From contig JAUXGI010000092.1 in the NCBI GenBank assembly GCA_030622295.1, positions 1 through 5,670 on the forward strand: 5,670 nt of DNA, given 5' to 3'. This document shows positions 1 through 5,670 of this stretch, one piece after another. The notes below the pieces were generated by a model. The model saw only the letters and a program-made list of their open reading frames with translations. It ran no database searches and had not been told where the DNA came from. The position numbers and the translations under genes were made by a program. The DNA is from Planctomycetota bacterium. GTDB taxonomy: Bacteria > Planctomycetota > B129-G9. Position 1 is the first letter of the stretch; the number at the start of each line of letters is the position of its first letter.

Positions 1-1
1 C

Positions 2-553
2 CTTCCCGTGGTTTTCCTGATAGCGCTTGGCTTAGCCATGGATGCCTTTGCGGTGTCTGTTGGCACCGGTATGGCGCTTGGGAAGGTTACGTTCAGGCAG
101 ATTTTCCGCATGTCATTTCATTTCGGTCTTTTTCAGTTTCTGATGCCGGTAATCGGCTGGCTTGCAGGAAGGGGCATCCACGGATATGTCGCCGCATTTG
201 ACCACTGGGCGGCTTTCGGGTTGCTGGCGCTGGTGGGAGGGAAAATGATATGGGAGGGGGTGCGCGCTGACAAGGTGAGGAAACGAGGCGATCCCACGCG
301 CGGCGTTACGCTCATTGTTCTCTCAGTGGCGACGAGCATAGACGCCCTGGCCGTGGGGGCAAGCCTGGCCATGATAGACGTGCACATCCTGTATCCCGCG
401 ATTGTTATCGGAGTGGTCGCGGCGCTCCTGAGCGCCGCCGGTATCAATCTGGGCAGGTTTGTTGGAGCACGCTTTTCCCACGGCGTCGAAATCCTCGGCG
501 GCCTCATCCTCATCGGCATCGGCATGAAGATACTCGTGGAGCATCTGGCCTGA
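2..553 (+). CDS. mntP: Manganese efflux pump MntP, 5' end cut by window edge
   Basis: Small inner-membrane protein of the MntP (DUF204) family, which exports Mn2+ to prevent manganese toxicity. The reading frame is open to the window edge (Leu-Pro before the GTG at 8). Compared from memory with E. coli MntP, only about two to five N-terminal residues are missing, so the true start probably lies just outside; GTG at 8 is possible but would shorten helix 1. Seen in the sequence: the two internally repeated acidic motifs of the family, MDAFAVS near the N-terminus and SIDALAVG at about residue 111 (counted from GTG 8); GGKMIWEG after helix 3; and the family's C-terminal EILGGLILIGIGMKIL. About six hydrophobic segments are present, with a basic loop (RADKVRKRGDPTRG) between halves. 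The two Asp residues are those expected to carry the metal. It converges with the GT2 gene and shows no functional link to it. A manganese riboswitch, common upstream of this family, would lie outside the window. Confidence 0.93.
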   Translation, partial: LPVVFLIALGLAMDAFAVSVGTGMALGKVTFRQIFRMSFHFGLFQFLMPVIGWLAGRGIHGYVAAFDHWAAFGLLALVGGKMIWEGVRADKVRKRGDPTRGVTLIVLSVATSIDALAVGASLAMIDVHILYPAIVIGVVAALLSAAGINLGRFVGARFSHGVEILGGLILIGIGMKILVEHLA

Positions 554-583
554 GGTTTCGGGGGGCGGCTTCATGTCGGCCTG

Positions 584-1369
584 TTACCGATTCTTCGGCT
601 TGAAGATTGAGAACCTTGCGAGGCCGATTTTCTGAACCAGGTATTTTAGAAGGACCCCCAGCGTACCGAGGCCGTATCTCACGCTCCGCCGAAATTTGAT
701 TGAACTCGCCTCGGGGAAGTAGCGCACCGGTATCGGCGCGTCTCCCAGTCTGAATCCCAGGTGCGCCGCCTGTGCCAGGAACTGCGTGTCGAAAACGAAA
801 TCGTCGGAATTCCTGCGATAGTCAATCGTCTCAAGCACCTCTCGCGTGTATATGCGAAAACCCGAGTGAAAGTCACCGAGGTTTTGCCCCATCACAATGT
901 TTTCGATGATTGTCAGGATGCGATTGCTGATGTACTTGTAAAGCGGCATGCGGCCTTCCAGCGCCTCGCGCCGGGTTCGTATTCGGTTGCCCAGCATCAC
1001 ATCGCATATCCCCTTTTCCATGAACCCGAGGAAGTGCGGAATCAGCCGGCCGTCGTACTGGTAGTCGGGGTGAATCATGATTATGGCGTCCGGGTTGCGC
1101 TTCAGCGCCTCGTCGTAGCAGGTCTTCTGGTTCCCGCCGTAGCCGGTGTTTTTCTCGTGAACGATTACGGTGAGACCGAGTTTCCGGGCGATTTCCGCCG
1201 TATTGTCGGAACTGCAATCGTCCACCACTATCACCTCATCGACGCAGCCCGGGGGGATATCCCGATAGGTCTTTTCGATTGTGGCGGCGGCGTTGTAGGC
1301 GGGCATTACCGCAATTACCTTGCTGAATTTGCGCACGCGCTTTTCGGTCTGGATTTTCTCGACGTTCAT
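584..1369 (-). CDS. GT2 glycosyltransferase, DPM1-like (polyprenyl-phosphate sugar synthase type)
   Basis: Cytosolic or membrane-associated family 2 glycosyltransferase of 261 residues, related to dolichol/polyprenyl-phosphate mannosyl- and glucosyltransferases. These move a sugar from a nucleotide donor to a lipid phosphate. Seen: the Rossmann start [14 protein letters not shown] at 18-31, nucleotide-binding [10 protein letters not shown] at 48-57, GYGGN at 76-80, the metal-site region HPDYQYD at 100-106, and the acceptor/catalytic stretch [11 protein letters not shown] at 164-174. In many relatives the metal motif reads D-A-D-x-Q; here the first Asp is His, which I recall from one GT2 subfamily, so I do not read it as inactivation. 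No strong C-terminal transmembrane helices are present, only a mildly hydrophobic amphipathic end (about 232-250), so it is a soluble or peripheral DPM1-type enzyme rather than a GtrB-type one. The ATG start overlaps the stop of the upstream membrane glycosyltransferase by ATGA with only a weak purine stretch before it, implying translational coupling. The sugar and lipid acceptor cannot be determined. Confidence 0.9.
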   Translation of the reverse strand: MNVEKIQTEKRVRKFSKVIAVMPAYNAAATIEKTYRDIPPGCVDEVIVVDDCSSDNTAEIARKLGLTVIVHEKNTGYGGNQKTCYDEALKRNPDAIIMIHPDYQYDGRLIPHFLGFMEKGICDVMLGNRIRTRREALEGRMPLYKYISNRILTIIENIVMGQNLGDFHSGFRIYTREVLETIDYRRNSDDFVFDTQFLAQAAHLGFRLGDAPIPVRYFPEASSIKFRRSVRYGLGTLGVLLKYLVQKIGLARFSIFKPKNR

Positions 1370-3135
1370 TTTCGTTTTTTCCGATGCCTTGAGGTTTTCC
1401 GGCCCGTTTTTGCGACGCTCTTCTTCGCGCCTCCAGGCGCATCTCCGACTTCAGGCGGAGACATCCTCTTTTGGACAACGTACCACACAAATCCCGCGAG
1501 AGCAGCCGCAGGGTATATCAGGATTAGTCTGGAAAACCCCGGGAAGGTCAACCCGAGACTCGCCAGCCTCTCCGCCGGTTCCATGTTCGTCATGAATGTC
1601 AGGTAGTAAGAAAACTGCTTAACCGCCGAATAGATGAAAAGTCCGGCGAAAATCGCCAGGCCGAGGTACCGGAGTTCGGCGCGTCGCGCTCTCAGCGTGC
1701 CCTCGAGGAAAAATCCCGCGCCCAGGACAAGCAGCCCCATACCTGCCGCAATATAGCGCGGGTCATGCGTGGCGCCGCCTGTAGTCACCGTCTTCTTCGA
1801 CATGATAAGCAGCATCAATACAAACAACACCGACACCATTATGGCTTCGCCGCGCCGCGTCCGGTAAAAATGGTAGAATCCAAGAACCGCCAGTATCATC
1901 AAGGGGCTCGCCACAAGAACACCCTGTTTGTCCGGACTAAACAGCAGCAATCTCAGTCCCTCATCCAGAGGAACGCTGAAGGCCTCGAAAAGGTCCTTGT
2001 TGAAATCGAAACCCGCCTGGTATCCGTAGGAGGTGGTGAAGACCTTGCCGAAGCAGCAATGGTTATAAGCCCCGAACGCCGCCAGCGGGACAATCGCCCC
2101 CGCCGCCAGCAGTCCGTAAAGCACTATTGATTTGCTCAGCGATACCCTGCGGATGAGGTCACGTATGAAAAGATAAACAAGAAACCCCGCACAGAAGAGC
2201 GCGTTGGGATACTCGCATACGAAAGCCAGCCCCATGGCCAGCCCCAGCACAAGGTAATTCGCCGCGGTTCTTTTGCCGGCCACGCCTATGCGCAACGTCA
2301 GGTAAAGCGAGAGCACGACAAAGAAGCCGGCGACCGAGTGCGTAAACAGGGTCGTTGCGTACCTCAAATGCATGGTGCACAGACCGTAGGCAAGGGCCGC
2401 TCCCACGGCGGCGGGCAGGCTCAATCCCATTAACCGACAGGTAAGAAAAATCAACGCCACCGCGAGCGCCGTCACCGCGCCGGGCAGCAGCGTGGCGAAA
2501 TACTGTCTCGTCCTTTCCGCGGGACTTACAGTCGGGGCCGGGGGAAGAGGCTCGTTGTTCCACCCCATCCGGTAAAACCTCACCGCCTGCTTGCCAAATC
2601 CCCTCTCCCTCGGCAGAGGCACCTCCTGGCGGCTTTTTCCGAGGTTGTACATCGTGACCAGAGTCTGCCAATAACCTTCATCCCGCCGCCTGCGGACCTG
2701 TGCCGTCGTGTGAAAGAAAGACGCCTTTTCCGGCGGCAGCAGCCTGACCGTCGCCGCACCCGCGTAATAGAAGGGCACCGCCAGAAACGAGGCGCCCGGA
2801 CTCCGGTCCGTGTAAAGCCTTCCATCTCTAATCGCCACATCGGTGGCTTCCGTCAGCATCCAGTACCTTTCCGCATTCTCCGGCGTGTTATCCGTGTAGC
2901 GTACGGGGATTCCCTCCTCCTCAAAATGGAGCATTTCCTCCTCTTCACCGAGTGAGAGACTTCCTCTCTCCGCGATGGACTTCGTCAGCGCGTAGGCGGA
3001 GCCGTCGTTGGAGCATACCGTTCCGTCCTCGCATATTGCGTACCAGCACACAAACGCGACGAACAGAAAGGGCGCAATCATCGCCTCCCGCTTCGCCCGG
3101 CCTTTCCGGGCCTGCTTTTTGTGTTTCTTCATCAT
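1366..3135 (-). CDS. Polytopic GT-C-type (GT39/PMT-like) membrane glycosyltransferase
   Basis: Integral membrane protein of 589 residues with roughly 12-13 hydrophobic helices, resembling bacterial GT-C enzymes that transfer sugars from polyprenyl-phosphate donors on the outer face of the cytoplasmic membrane. Seen: a basic N-terminus (1-18) then helix 1 (about 19-35); directly after it an acidic-site loop [20 protein letters not shown] (43-62); a second conserved loop [19 protein letters not shown] (108-126); FTHSVAGFF (264-272); [13 protein letters not shown] (400-412); and [13 protein letters not shown] (453-465), like the GG-x-GPRY motif I associate with these proteins. Unusual are an acidic stretch at 63-104 and a hydrophilic insertion at about 137-212 between the first loops and the helix bundle, plus a very basic tail (571-589). 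ATG 3135 directly follows an in-frame TAG. No SD precedes it, and Met19 (3081) has a GGGAGG only two bases upstream, so the longer start is preferred. It is coupled to the downstream GT2 gene. Specific substrate unknown; the family call rests on topology and loop motifs. Confidence 0.8.
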   Translation of the reverse strand: MMKKHKKQARKGRAKREAMIAPFLFVAFVCWYAICEDGTVCSNDGSAYALTKSIAERGSLSLGEEEEMLHFEEEGIPVRYTDNTPENAERYWMLTEATDVAIRDGRLYTDRSPGASFLAVPFYYAGAATVRLLPPEKASFFHTTAQVRRRRDEGYWQTLVTMYNLGKSRQEVPLPRERGFGKQAVRFYRMGWNNEPLPPAPTVSPAERTRQYFATLLPGAVTALAVALIFLTCRLMGLSLPAAVGAALAYGLCTMHLRYATTLFTHSVAGFFVVLSLYLTLRIGVAGKRTAANYLVLGLAMGLAFVCEYPNALFCAGFLVYLFIRDLIRRVSLSKSIVLYGLLAAGAIVPLAAFGAYNHCCFGKVFTTSYGYQAGFDFNKDLFEAFSVPLDEGLRLLLFSPDKQGVLVASPLMILAVLGFYHFYRTRRGEAIMVSVLFVLMLLIMSKKTVTTGGATHDPRYIAAGMGLLVLGAGFFLEGTLRARRAELRYLGLAIFAGLFIYSAVKQFSYYLTFMTNMEPAERLASLGLTFPGFSRLILIYPAAALAGFVWYVVQKRMSPPEVGDAPGGAKKSVAKTGRKTSRHRKKRK

Positions 3136-3167
3136 CTAAAGACGGACAAAAATGGTCGCTGATGGCA

Positions 3168-3204
3168 TGACGACATTATATTCTCCGGGTGAGCGCCCGC
3201 GCAA
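3168..3204 (-). promoter_or_regulatory. Candidate sigma70-type promoter for the glycosyltransferase pair
   Basis: On the minus strand a perfect TATAAT -10 box lies at 3175-3180, and TTGCGC at 3199-3204 gives a -35 box with the first three consensus bases at an 18-base spacing. It lies in the 78-base gap after miaA. Transcription would begin near 3168, leaving a leader of about 33 bases before ATG 3135. The AT-rich hexamer stands out in this GC-rich sequence. This is pattern matching only; the -35 is imperfect. Confidence 0.45.
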
Positions 3205-3213
3205 ACACCTTTC

Positions 3214-4245
3214 TTACTCAAATTGACGAGCAGCCCGTGAGCGCAGCATTGCGCACGCCTGCTCGGCGGCGTGGGCCGCCGGAGTGCGGGGCGTCAGGTC
3301 CAGCCAGTACATGTCCTGAAACGAGCGAAACCACGTCATCTGCTTGGTTGAGAACTGCCGGGTATGTGTGTACACAAGTCCCTCGCACTCCTCCAGCGTG
3401 ATTTCGCCGTTGACGTGTCGCAGGACATCGAAGTAGCCTAGGGCGCGTGATGTCTGTTTGCCCATGTAACAGGCCCACGGCTCCGGCAGGTCGTTCGGGC
3501 GGGAAATGTGCCGTGCGCACTGCGCTGCCAGGCGGCGCGTTTCATCCACCAGTTCCTGCTCGAACATGCGCCGGTTGCGCGCCCGAATTCTGTCGTCGAG
3601 TTCGTCTCTGCTTCTGCGCAGGGCAACTAGCCCGTATTCAACATTTCCCACGCCCAGGCGCTCTCTCCGTTCCTTTTCGAACTCCTTCCGGTATTCGGCC
3701 TGAAGCACGGACATGGGACGACCGGCCACCAGGCATACCTCAAGGGCACGGATGATTCGCCGCGCATCGTTGGGATGCAGGCGCGCCGCAGCGGGAGGGT
3801 CGAGCGTGTCCAGTTGCGCGTGAAGCGAGGGAGCGCCTTCTTCTTCGGCGCGTTGCTGCAATTGCCTGCGAACGTCCTGATTCGCGCCCGGTCCGCGGAA
3901 AAGGCCCTCCCGAAAGCGCTTCAGGTAAAGCCCCGTTCCGCCGACGAAGAGGACCTGCTTGCCGCGGCTGCGGATATCCCCTATCGCTGTTTCAGCGTCC
4001 CGCAGATAGCGGGCAACGGTATACGACTCCCAGGGCTGCACAATATCGATGAGGTGATGGGGGACCTGCGCGCGTTCCTCTTTCGCAGGCTTGGCCGTCC
4101 CCACGTCCATGCCCCTGTAGACAGCCATGGAGTCCATGGAGACAATCTCTGCGTCGAGGGCACGCGCGAGGGCAAGCGCGACCTCGGTCTTGCCGGAGGC
4201 CGTCGGGCCGACAAGAAAGTACAGGGTGAGAGTTCGCTCAACCAT
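3214..4245 (-). CDS. miaA: tRNA dimethylallyltransferase MiaA
   Basis: Transfers the dimethylallyl group of DMAPP to N6 of A37 in tRNAs that read codons beginning with U, the first step toward ms2i6A, which stabilises codon-anticodon pairing. The protein is 343 residues, slightly longer than the usual 300-320. Seen in order: the P-loop GPTASGKT (13-20), DSMAVYRGMDVGTAKP (38-53) with the Asp expected as general base, HHLIDIVQP (63-71), VGGTGLYLKRFREGLF (101-116), LHPNDARRIIRALEV (156-170) at the edge of the tRNA-binding insertion domain, SRALGYFDVLRHVNGEITLEE (266-286), and the C-terminal THTRQFSTKQMTWFR (293-307) typical of the family. ATG 4245 is the first ATG after an in-frame TGA five codons upstream and places the P-loop at the normal distance. 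No Shine-Dalgarno sequence is visible, and an A/T-armed palindrome ends six bases before the start. A short arginine/alanine-rich tail follows the last conserved block. No intrinsic terminator is apparent after the stop. Confidence 0.97.
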   Translation of the reverse strand: MVERTLTLYFLVGPTASGKTEVALALARALDAEIVSMDSMAVYRGMDVGTAKPAKEERAQVPHHLIDIVQPWESYTVARYLRDAETAIGDIRSRGKQVLFVGGTGLYLKRFREGLFRGPGANQDVRRQLQQRAEEEGAPSLHAQLDTLDPPAAARLHPNDARRIIRALEVCLVAGRPMSVLQAEYRKEFEKERRERLGVGNVEYGLVALRRSRDELDDRIRARNRRMFEQELVDETRRLAAQCARHISRPNDLPEPWACYMGKQTSRALGYFDVLRHVNGEITLEECEGLVYTHTRQFSTKQMTWFRSFQDMYWLDLTPRTPAAHAAEQACAMLRSRAARQFE

Positions 4246-4251
4246 GCCGCG

Positions 4252-4274
4252 AAAAAAGGGTCATGCCCTTTTTT
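4252..4274. repeat. Palindrome 1: A6GGG / CCCT6 stem-loop next to the miaA start
   Basis: Arms AAAAAAGGG (4252-4260) and CCCTTTTTT (4266-4274) form a perfect 9-bp stem around TCATG, with one more T at 4275. The A-tract/GGG/CCC/T-tract design is symmetrical, so it has a weak bidirectional terminator shape, but only three GC pairs are present. For miaA it occupies the leader six bases before the ATG. It could therefore affect ribosome access or transcription of miaA. Confidence 0.75.
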
Positions 4275-4315
4275 TCTGTGTTGTAAGTGCCCGTCAAGTA
4301 TACTCCGAACTCTGA

Positions 4316-4338
4316 AAAAAAGGGTGCGACCCTTTTTT
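4316..4338. repeat. Palindrome 2: A6GGGT / ACCCT6 stem-loop
   Basis: Arms AAAAAAGGGT (4316-4325) and ACCCTTTTTT (4329-4338) form a perfect 10-bp stem with loop GCG. The arms are the same as those of palindrome 1, 64 bases away, apart from one extra base pair, while the 41 bases between the two show no symmetry. The pair therefore looks like two copies of one element with a variable loop rather than chance. It has a weak bidirectional terminator shape. Confidence 0.75.
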
Positions 4339-4346
4339 CTTGAACC

Positions 4347-4418
4347 GGGGAGTCAGACCCTTCCCGTCGGGCCGTTCCGCCCCAGGCGGACGGCCCTCCT
4401 CCTCAGCGTCTGACCCCC
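4347..4418. repeat. Palindrome 3: nested 72-base GC-rich cruciform
   Basis: The outer arms are GGGGAGTCAGAC (4347-4358) and GTCTGACCCCC (4408-4418), 11 pairs with one bulged A (4351). Inside is a second hairpin: GGGCCGTTCCGCC (4369-4381) pairs with GGCGGACGGCCC (4385-4396), 12 pairs with one bulged T and loop CCA. A 10- and 11-base internal loop separates the two stems. The outer arms are themselves near-palindromic copies of the cluster's core, suggesting two short elements flanking a separate GC-rich hairpin. No T-tract follows on either strand, so it is not a standard terminator. Confidence 0.75.
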
Positions 4419-4469
4419 TCGCCCCTCTGAATCGGCAATCGCCCCTGCAAACTTCAATTCCGGCAACCC

Positions 4470-4516
4470 AAAAACTCTCAACTGGAGGAGTCTGACTCCT
4501 TTAGTTGAGGGTTTTT
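4470..4516 (-). terminator. Palindrome 4: long hairpin across the rarA stop, possible bidirectional terminator
   Basis: The outer arms AAAAACTCTCAACT (4470-4483) and AGTTGAGGGTTTTT (4503-4516) match at 13 of 14 positions. Two bases further in on each side, AGGAGTC (4486-4492) faces GACTCCT (4494-4500) around a single T. On the minus strand the rarA stop TGA (4478-4480) lies in the 3' arm, and the hairpin ends in five Ts, compatible with an intrinsic terminator for rarA. On the plus strand the T-run is longer (TTTTTCTTT), and the odd positions become G-U pairs, so that RNA would fold as an almost uninterrupted stem. The central core links it to the other palindromes, so it may be a repeat that came to serve as a terminator. 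Confidence 0.6.
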
Positions 4517-5670
4517 CTTTGCCTTTCGCGCGAGGCTGCGCCAGTATCTCAGACGTTTGAGAATCTCGCGCTCAAAGCCGATTTCCTTTGGTTCATAAAA
4601 TCTCCTGCCCTTGAGCGCTTCCGGCAAATGCTCCTGCAGAACGAAGCCTTCCTCGTAGTCATGCGCATACCCGTATCCCTTGCCGTAGCCCAACTCCTTC
4701 ATCAGTCGCGTGGGCGCGTTGCGTATGTGCAGCGGTACGGGCTGCGGGCCGGATTCCTTTATTTCGCGCTTCACGCGGCCGTAGGCTGCGTAGGCGGAAT
4801 TTGACTTGGGCGCCGTGGCCAGGTATATCGCCATTTGCGCCAGGGCGGTATCACACTCGGGCATACCGAGGAAGTGAACGGCCTGCATCGCCGCAACCGC
4901 CAGGGGCAGCGCCTGGGGGTCGGCAACGCCGACATCCTCGGACGCAAAGCGCACCATGCGCCGCACGATGTACATCGGGTCCTCGCCACCCTGGAGCATC
5001 CTGCCAAGCCAGTAGAGCGCCGCGTCGGGGTCGCTGTCGCGCATCGACTTATGCAGCGCTGAGATTATGTTGTAGTGCTCCTCTCCCGCCTTATCGTAAA
5101 GTAAGGCGCGTTTGGCGACGGCCGACTCCACCAGCGGCACATCCAGGAGGTTCTTCTTCTCCTGCCCGGCCTTGAGCGCGGACAACTCCAGGAAGTTCAG
5201 CAGCGCCCGCGCATCGCCGTGCGCTATCTGCAGCAGGAATTCGCGCGCCTCATCCGTCACCGTCAGTTTCAATGCGCCCAGACCGCGCTCCTCGTCGGAA
5301 AGCGCCGCGTCGAGTATCTTTTCGAGTTCATCTCGCCCGAGGGCGGTAAGCACGACCACCTGGCACCTTGAGAGGAGCGGCGGGTTGACCTCGAAGGACG
5401 GGTTTTCCGTCGTAGCGCCTATCAGCGTTATCGTGCCGTCTTCCACGCAGTGAAGGAAGGCATCCTGCTGGGCCTTGTTGAACCTGTGGATTTCATCGAC
5501 GAATAGTATCGTGCCGCGCTTCTCGGCCGCGAGCAGCCGGTGGGCCTCGGCGATAACCTGCCTGACGTCCTTGACGCCGGCGGTGACGGCGCTGAAGGCC
5601 ACGAAGCGCTTTCCGGTCATCGCGGCGGCGACGTGCGCCAGCGTCGTCTTGCCGCTGCCCGGCGGACCCC
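4478..5670 (-). CDS. rarA: Replication-associated recombination protein A (RarA/MgsA, AAA+ ATPase), 5' end cut by window edge
   Basis: Cytoplasmic AAA+ ATPase of the RarA/MgsA/WRNIP1/Mgs1 family, which acts at stalled replication forks and single-strand ends and resembles the clamp-loader ATPase. The frame is open to the right edge; about 396 residues are visible and roughly 50-55 N-terminal residues are missing, judging from the usual ~450 length. Seen in order: Walker A GPPGSGKTTLA right at the edge (5668 downward), Walker B ILFVDEIHRF (5509-5480), sensor 1 LIGATTENPSFEVNPPLLSR with the arginine finger (5422-5363), sensor 2 HGDARALLNFLE (5221-5186), then the family-specific tetramerisation/C-terminal region with EEHYNIISALHKSMRDSD, ALYWLGRMLQGGEDP, RRMVRFASEDVGVADP, PKSNSAYAAY, LHIRNAPT and GYGKGYGYAHDY. 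All catalytic motifs are intact. The last residues (KESDSSS) come from the palindrome that spans the stop and differ from the basic end before it. An internal ATG at 5620 follows Walker A and is not the real start. Confidence 0.97.
   Translation of the reverse strand, partial: GPPGSGKTTLAHVAAAMTGKRFVAFSAVTAGVKDVRQVIAEAHRLLAAEKRGTILFVDEIHRFNKAQQDAFLHCVEDGTITLIGATTENPSFEVNPPLLSRCQVVVLTALGRDELEKILDAALSDEERGLGALKLTVTDEAREFLLQIAHGDARALLNFLELSALKAGQEKKNLLDVPLVESAVAKRALLYDKAGEEHYNIISALHKSMRDSDPDAALYWLGRMLQGGEDPMYIVRRMVRFASEDVGVADPQALPLAVAAMQAVHFLGMPECDTALAQMAIYLATAPKSNSAYAAYGRVKREIKESGPQPVPLHIRNAPTRLMKELGYGKGYGYAHDYEEGFVLQEHLPEALKGRRFYEPKEIGFEREILKRLRYWRSLARKAKKNPQLKESDSSS

Larger units (their letters stand above)
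4252..4516. repeat. Cluster of four related palindromes between miaA and rarA
   Basis: This stretch covers almost all of the rarA-miaA gap plus the last 13 codons of rarA. It contains four stem-loops built around a similar core: GGGTCATGCCC (4258-4268), GGGTGCGACCC (4322-4332), GGGAGTCAGACCC (4348-4360), GCGTCTGACCCCC (4406-4418) and GGAGTCTGACTCC (4487-4499). The last three share the self-complementary heptamer GTCwGAC, which I did not notice elsewhere in the window. Core starts are 64, 26, 58 and 81 bases apart, so this is not a simple tandem array. The layout resembles REP or MITE-like palindromic repeats, of the kind moved by REP-associated Y1 transposases (TnpA_REP). No transposase gene is in the window, so that origin is inference. 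Confidence 0.7.

Noticed and set aside
554..583. A possible shared terminator between the convergent mntP and GT2 genes
   Set aside because: The 30 bases are G-rich but I found no stem followed by a T-run on either strand; termination may be Rho-dependent or inside the genes.
761..1606. A 281-codon plus-strand open frame opposite the GT2 gene and the end of the GT-C gene
   Set aside because: It is antisense to two genes with clear family motifs, has no recognisable domain or start context, and long antisense frames are common in GC-rich DNA.
1765..2130. A 121-codon plus-strand open frame inside the GT-C gene
   Set aside because: Low-complexity His/Gln/Arg-rich translation antisense to membrane helices of a convincing gene.
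3184..3200. A short CGGG/CCCG hairpin after miaA as a terminator
   Set aside because: Only about four pairs with no T-run, and it overlaps the spacer of the more convincing promoter.
4297..4325. A minus-strand promoter for miaA using TATACT at 4297-4302
   Set aside because: The -10 match is good, but at 15-17 bases spacing there is no TTGACA-like box, only palindrome 2 sequence, so it is too weak to list as a feature.
3775..4413. A 212-codon plus-strand open frame opposite miaA and running through the palindromes
   Set aside because: Its first part is the complement of conserved miaA codons and its last part is repeat sequence; the translation shows no protein-like pattern.
4252..4516. A CRISPR array or tRNA/small RNA gene in the repeat cluster
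   Set aside because: The repeats are few, unequal, inverted and irregularly spaced, with no direct repeats and spacers of even length, and no tRNA cloverleaf could be drawn.

Overview
The window looks like chromosomal DNA from a GC-rich bacterium, probably an uncultured Gram-negative-type lineage. I cannot name the phylum. All five genes encode conserved bacterial or cell-envelope functions, and there are no phage genes, transposases, RNA genes or CRISPR arrays. Four genes lie on the minus strand, in transcription order rarA (5' end off the right edge), miaA, a large multi-membrane-span glycosyltransferase, and a GT2 glycosyltransferase. A fifth gene, mntP, lies on the plus strand at the left edge, has lost only its first few codons, and converges on the GT2 gene across 30 bases.

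Region by region: 2-553 is the manganese efflux pump MntP. 584-3135 is a two-gene envelope-glycosylation unit in which the stop of the polytopic GT-C-like transferase overlaps the start of the DPM1-like GT2 enzyme (ATGA). The natural reading is that the GT2 enzyme makes a polyprenyl-phosphate sugar and the membrane enzyme uses it outside the cytoplasmic membrane. A perfect TATAAT -10 box in the 78-base gap before this pair suggests it has its own promoter. 3214-4245 is miaA, the tRNA A37 prenyltransferase. 4478-5670 is RarA, an AAA+ replication-fork maintenance ATPase, visible from its Walker A motif to its stop.

The most unusual part is the 232-base gap between rarA and miaA plus the last codons of rarA (4252-4516). 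It is packed with four palindromic stem-loops of related design. Five copies of a core of the type GGrGTC-n-GACyCC can be seen, two of them forming the outer arms of one larger nested cruciform. The last palindrome is a near-continuous 47-base hairpin that contains the rarA stop codon and encodes the final residues of RarA. The first sits six bases upstream of the miaA start, where no Shine-Dalgarno sequence is visible. The cluster resembles REP/MITE-type palindromic repeats that may also act as terminators or leader elements. It is the only part of the window not explained by ordinary genes.
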